Assembly: GCA_963555705.1 (NCBI GenBank)
Contig: OY743170.1
Coordinates: 28,409,362-28,473,361 of the forward strand
Direction of reading: 5' to 3'
Source: Ligustrum vulgare
Taxonomy: Eukaryota; Streptophyta; Magnoliopsida; Lamiales; Oleaceae
DNA length: 64,000 bases
Below the pieces are notes generated by a model that saw only the letters and a program-made list of their open reading frames with translations, searched no databases and had not been told where the DNA came from. This document shows positions 59,375-64,000 of the stretch, one piece after another (the first letter of the stretch is position 1; each line of letters begins with the position of its first letter). The translations under genes and the position numbers were made by a program.

Positions 59375-62300
59375 TCAGAAGAAAGAAAACATTATTCCAT
59401 TATTTGCAGCAAACAAATTGTATTCTTCAATAGAATCTTTCGGTCGGTTCACTGATGAATTTGGAGATACATCCCCTGCAATTCCTTCTTCCAAAGATTC
59501 ACCATCCAATTTAGATCCTGCTGAAAGAGCTACAGGGCCACCAAAGTGGAAAAGAGAGAAGCTTTTATTTCCCATTTTCGATATTCCAGACTTCGTATTT
59601 TGCCCAGCTTTGACAACACTTGGTGCTTCCATGATAAACTGCTTATTAGTCAGAGCAACCTTCTGTACATTAGATCCATGTTCAGCTTCTTTCAGCACAC
59701 CTATATTTGGAACCTTGGAACACACTGTGCCAATGCCATTAACATGAGCAGCTGGCTGCAAACAAGGCAACTGAGCTGAAGAATTAAGCAACGGTGGAGC
59801 CAGATGCTGTAAGGCTCCATACTGCATAAGCCGTGCATATCCGTTCAGACCATATCCAAACGGGCTAGCAAATAAATAGTGGTGGCTGTGATGGGGGAAG
59901 GGCATCAATCCATTTGTAGGACCAGCTGGCCAAGAAACTGGACTCTGATGGCAATAAGGAATTGTTGGTGCCAGGAACGTTGGATAGTCTATGCTTTGAT
60001 TGTGCAATTGCGGAAGCAAAGTTGGAGGCTGGGCAACCATACTGACATTTGATCTCCCATTATCACAATATGAAGTTGCTCTCAAAGGCAAATTCCCGGA
60101 AGAATTGGTTCCATCACAGTCGGGCGTCTGGCTAATGGTGCCGTTCCCTCTCTCTGTGCTTTGCCTTGTCTCCATCACAGCTCCATGACAGTCAGCGTAG
60201 ATATTTTCAAGACAATTTGAACTTTCTCTTCCCTCTGAACTTTGGCTGGCCTCATCTGAATCTGATATTGATGTTGAATCCAAGTTTTGATTGTTTGAAG
60301 AGGATGTGTTGCTTTCTTCCTCACTGAGGCGGAAGGAGCAATTGTCAGAGTTTGAAGAGGTACCAATTGACTGAAATCCATCTAGTCCAATTCTGCCATT
60401 TTCAGTCCTACGCTTAATTGAATCTTGCAAACCATAATCCTCGCGATTGGTTGGTACTGAAATACTCGTCACTTCTTCAGACCGAGTGGCACCAGGAAAT
60501 TCAGGGAGGTGATCGGATAAGGTACCTTCAACTTTGAGAGTAGAAATTGTAGTAATGTCAGAATCTGAATTGCTTCGGATGTACTTTTGCGAATCCAATG
60601 GTTCCCAAACTTGCTTAATATTAGGTGAAGAAGAGTTACCAGCTATAATTTTGCTTTTAGGTAGTTCACTCATCTCACGTGAACACTCAACTAGGTTAAA
60701 TTTGAGTTCACGATAATATGGTTTTGACATACCAGAGACCTCCAACTTGTTCACATATTTAGGGTCCCGGACTACTCTTGCTGTATGTGGTTCAGGCCTT
60801 GCTCTGTAATCATCATGATGGTTACAACTGCGAGCATGTGAATCAAATCTGTCACCTCCTACCCCATTCTTGGTACCCTGAAACTTTTCACTAAATTTTG
60901 GGCCAAAGTTTCTACTGTTCTTTGCAGCAGAACTTCTAACATCAAAGCTATCGTCCTGATATCTTGATTCATATTTGCTAACAGTATCCCCAAACCCCGT
61001 AACAACAGTACTTTTTCTCCCACCTGACCATTTTAAGTTCAAATCCTGTTTGGGGACTTTTTTAAACTTCAGCTTCCTGCAAGAATATTTGAAGTGATTG
61101 TGGGGTAAAGAGCAGTTCGAATCTCTAATATTGCCAATTTCCTCATCAGGACTGTCTTCTGGATGGTTTTCCTTATTCGAATATGTATAATCCTTCAAAA
61201 TCTGGCCATCTTGAGTATCTGGAGACAAAGGGCTGGACAAAATAGCTTCACCCATTTCACTGGAAAAATCTTCGTTACTGACCACGTTTGAACTTTCCTC
61301 AACAGTCAGCGTTGGGTCCTTTGAATCATCAGGAACCACAGGATCTTGATTTGATTCAGCACATTTCATCTCCTTGTTTTCCTTCTTTTTTAATCTTTCC
61401 TTTCTTCGGAGCTTTTTCTTCCTTTCTTTTGTTCTCCGGCGCACCATTCGTTCTTCTTCTTCATGCTTTTCCTTTTCTTCTTCTTCAAGAAGTTTAATCT
61501 GCAAAATCGAAGTTGGATGGGAAATCGATATAATGCCATGAAACTCGAGATGATTTCTTAAGGCAGCAAAATGCTCGAGGAGAGATTTAAACTATTACGG
61601 GTTCAGTACCTGCTTTTCTAAGGTAATGATTTCCTTCCATGCGACATGCACGCGTTCTTCCAGCAACTTCAAAGCAAGGCACACAAAAATGCTGTGTGCA
61701 TTCTGCCGCGCAGTTCCTTCTCTAAAGGCCTTTTCAACCTGTGCAGAATACATCCAGCACCTAAGAAAACTTCCAAATGCCAACAAATATACATTGAGAT
61801 GAAAAGGTAAGATCATGGTACATACAGTACGCAAAAACATAACCCCGAGTCCTTCGACTTATTTTTTCCTCTACAATGTTCAAATTTCAAGGTACAACTA
61901 GAAATGGTGAATTTGTTAAGCAGTTATGCTTGTTCAACTTGTAATACAGCCTTGCAAATTCCAATGTGTATGGAGTTCATAGCATTAGAAGTTTTGATGT
62001 AAGAATTTCTACGGAGAATGAAAAATATATCCGTCATTTTCAAGACTTGGTTGAACAAGGCTGACATGCCTCAGAAGCTACGGCCATGTATGTAGTGTAA
62101 GACATTTAAAACATCAAAATCTATTACCCACAGATATGAAGCAACTATAATTCAAGTTACGGTTTGGATTACAAATATGGAAAACATGGAACCCTATGAT
62201 ACTCTCCATCACTAACACCAAAATCAAATACCCACAAATATTGAAGCAACTATAATTCAAGTTATGCTTTTAAATTACAAATATAGAAAACATGGAACCC

Positions 62301-63188
62301 TAGGACTTTCCATCACTAATAAGAACTATAACTGACTTCAAAAGTAGATTAATTCTGTTTGTTACTTCCTGTGAATTCAAAAAGATAATTCAAAGGAAAG
62401 GAAAGGATGAACATGCCTGTTCCTTGAATATTACAGTTGCAGCATCTAGAAGGAAGTCTCTAGCAAGTTCAGGACTCTTTGCATGTTTTTGAGGACGGGA
62501 GCACTCACCATCAAATTCAGTTCCATCCTTGTCCATGGACTCATCATCCTAAAACACAATGAAATAAAAACATAACAAGGAATATTGTGAGAAGAAATAG
62601 AGGAATGAGGGTGAACGATATAGGAAGGAATTCCCCACATCTAGAAATGATAATTAAAGCCCACAAGTTGACACCTCTTCTTCTTCGGCCTCCTCCGCAT
62701 GCTCAAAGAACTTTTTGATGCTTTCCCCACTCGTAATTTTAACAAAACCATCACCAACAATAAGTCTGCAGTGAACGCATTGTTGACCTCTCAAAGCATG
62801 AGCTTTTACACAAAGTTCAGAGCAGCCTCCATCCATTTTCCAGGCCCGTAGAGTTATATAACACGCATGCAAGCCACTAAGATCTAGACCACATGCTTGA
62901 ACTCTTCCGCTCAACCCAACATTTTCAAACTCCAAGATATCAGATTTTCCTTCTCCACATCCAATTGCCCATTCAAAGTGATGATATGTTCCAAATGCAT
63001 CTAAAAATGTTTGATGCCAATCAGCTTGAACCCGGTCATGAAAAACCTCACATTGGAAGGCTGTGTCTGTTACACAAAACCAACTTGTGCAACGAGGTTC
63101 CCTTCGCATGCGTTTTAGCTCCTTGAGCTCCTTGAACTCTCGTATAACGTTTCTACGGCAATCTCTACAAAAGCTCTTGCTGTCAAAC
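59375..63188 (-). CDS. NST1-like plant nuclear protein, 3' four exons
   Basis: Exons from the minus strand: 63188-62675, 62548-62417, 61738-61610 and 61498-59375, giving about 965 residues with no stop inside. The first visible exon begins mid-codon (G of an Arg) and reads FDSKSFCRDCRRNVIREFKE, TYHHFEWAIGCGEGKSD, GQQCVHCRLIVGDG and FFEHAEEAEEEE. Later exons give FLLDAATVIFKEQ, VEKAFREGTARQNAHSIFVC, a highly charged coiled coil (KLLEEEEKEKHEEEERM and a Lys/Arg-rich run), a Ser-rich middle, and the conserved end FSLFHFGGPVALS...YNLFAANNGIMFSFF. It matches plant proteins annotated as stress response NST1-like, of about 1200 residues; their molecular role is not established. The 5' exons are beyond the window. 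Intron 2 has a GC donor. Confidence 0.9.
62116..62324. repeat. 104-bp tandem duplication in the GC-AG intron
   Basis: Units 62116-62219 and 62220-62324 share GAAGCAACTATAATTCAAGT, GAAAACATGGAACCCTA and CCATCACTAA. Somewhat diverged, so not very recent. Confidence 0.85.
62415..62417 (-). other. GC splice donor (GC-AG intron)
   Basis: On the minus strand the exon ends GAACAG at 62417 and the intron begins GCATGT (62416-62411), ending CACAG at 61739. The reading frame IFKEQ/VEKAF across it is exactly what the protein family has, so this GC donor is used. No GT at this point. Confidence 0.85.
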
Positions 63189-63408
63189 CTGCGACAAGAA
63201 ATGAATACTTCAGATTGGGATAACAATTAATTACATGTGCATGTCACATTAAAAAGCCAGTAAACATAACTTTCTGCTTCTGAAGTAACCTTTTTATTTT
63301 ATTTTATTTTGGTGTTGGGGGGGGGATGTTTTTTTTATATCAAATAAAAAATTCTCAAAATTTTTTTTATCTTCCAATGGTGTTTTCGTGCACATCCTAA
63401 CTCATAAG
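63189..63408 (-). other. Intron of the NST1-like gene
   Basis: Acceptor GTCGCAG at 63189. It contains a G-run near 63317 and T-runs. The intron continues past the LTR beginning at 63409 and out of the window. Confidence 0.6.
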
Positions 63409-64000
63409 TGTATTTTATACACTTATTTCTATCCTGGAAATAGGATTTATTGTTATCATTTTAGAATATTTGCTATTGATTTTGTCATTATTTGTTTATA
63501 TTGTAGACAATCACAAAGTCGAAAAAACTAAGGAATTGAAGCAAAAATCAAATCAATTAGATTTAGATGATTAAAGAGCTAAAATGTGCCCAAAAAAAAA
63601 AAGATTTGATGAAGTAAATCAAATGTGCAAATTGGAGGAAAAATCGAAGAAAAAACCAAATTGAAAGAAATCAGAAGTTCAGTAACCAAATTGATCCAAT
63701 CTACAGGTGACCAACTTAATGAAATTTAAAAGATGAAATTGCATGACAGTTGGTAAACCACGTGGCCGCAAGAGATTATACTGCGCAGTCGCACGCCTAC
63801 TATTGAAATTGACAAAATCAAAAATATTCAACAACGCGACTGCACGAGCTCTTATCCGACAGTGCCACACAGCAGGGCTTTTCGCGATTTTCTCCTCTTT
63901 TTGCCTAAGTTTCGAAAAAACATAAAAATACCTGACTTGATGCACGTTTTTGGAGTTCCCACTTTGTCATATTTCAAGCCAAAACGCTGTTCAATTGTCG
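63409..64000 (+). mobile_element. Athila-like LTR, 5' part, in an NST1-like gene intron
   Basis: Begins TGTATTTTATACACTTATTT, matching the start of the LTR at 53569 (minus). It continues with AATTGGAGGAAAAATCGA and CCAAATTGATCCAATCTACA, blocks like those of the LTRs at 10331 and 17496, and CATATTTCAAGCCAAAACGC near the end. Truncated by the window edge. It is inserted antisense to the gene. Confidence 0.75.

Overview
This is a nuclear segment of a plant genome, most likely a eudicot. The evidence is AT-rich DNA, spliceosomal introns, two conserved plant nuclear genes, and a dense layer of plant transposable elements: Ty3/gypsy Athila/Tat-like and chromovirus-like LTRs, Ty1/copia, Cassandra, MULE, hAT, PIF/Harbinger, Stowaway-like and Helitron-like. 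The species cannot be named from the sequence alone.

Only two ordinary host genes are present. (1) A complete DDX3/Ded1-type DEAD-box RNA helicase (RH11/RH37/RH52 clade) lies on the + strand. Its six coding exons run from 32640 to 45501 and join into a 606-residue protein with every helicase motif intact. Its large introns are filled by transposons: two back-to-back PIF/Harbinger-like elements in intron 2, and an antisense Ty1/copia element with a Cassandra solo LTR inside it in the 7.1-kb intron 5. (2) The 3' part of a gene for the plant NST1-like nuclear protein lies on the - strand (63188 down to 59375, four exons). One of its introns has a GC-AG boundary. The 5' exons lie beyond the window, and the intron at the window edge holds part of an Athila-like LTR.

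The rest is transposon debris. 0.2-2.9 kb: a decayed FAR1/MULE transposase fused to an OTU protease domain. 3.5-4.3 kb: an open but truncated piece of formate-tetrahydrofolate ligase. 5.2-6.1 kb: an element with ~270-bp inverted arms. 6.1-7.2 kb: Ty3/gypsy integrase remains. 9.9-26.4 kb: a nested stack. A minus-strand Athila-like element (LTR 25.3-26.4 kb, gag 24.2-25.1 kb, protease 10.0-10.3 kb) is split by a plus-strand Athila-like element (10331-23275). That second element is itself hit by three solo LTRs, two of them inside its 3' LTR with 5-bp target duplications. 26.7-31.98 kb: PIF/Harbinger-like and hAT non-autonomous elements, including a 1.6-kb palindrome just upstream of the helicase gene. 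47-54.3 kb: broken copia and gypsy pieces and a solo LTR. 55.0-57.7 kb: a decayed hAT transposase. 57.8-59.3 kb: small elements and short repeats.

No rRNA or tRNA gene, CRISPR array or microbial-type system is seen. The most informative signals are the insertion order of the nested elements, the 5S-derived Cassandra LTR, the palindromic element 5' of the helicase gene, the promoter-less 5' LTR, and the GC-AG intron. All gene models and element identities come from reading the sequence and remembered family motifs. No database search was run.
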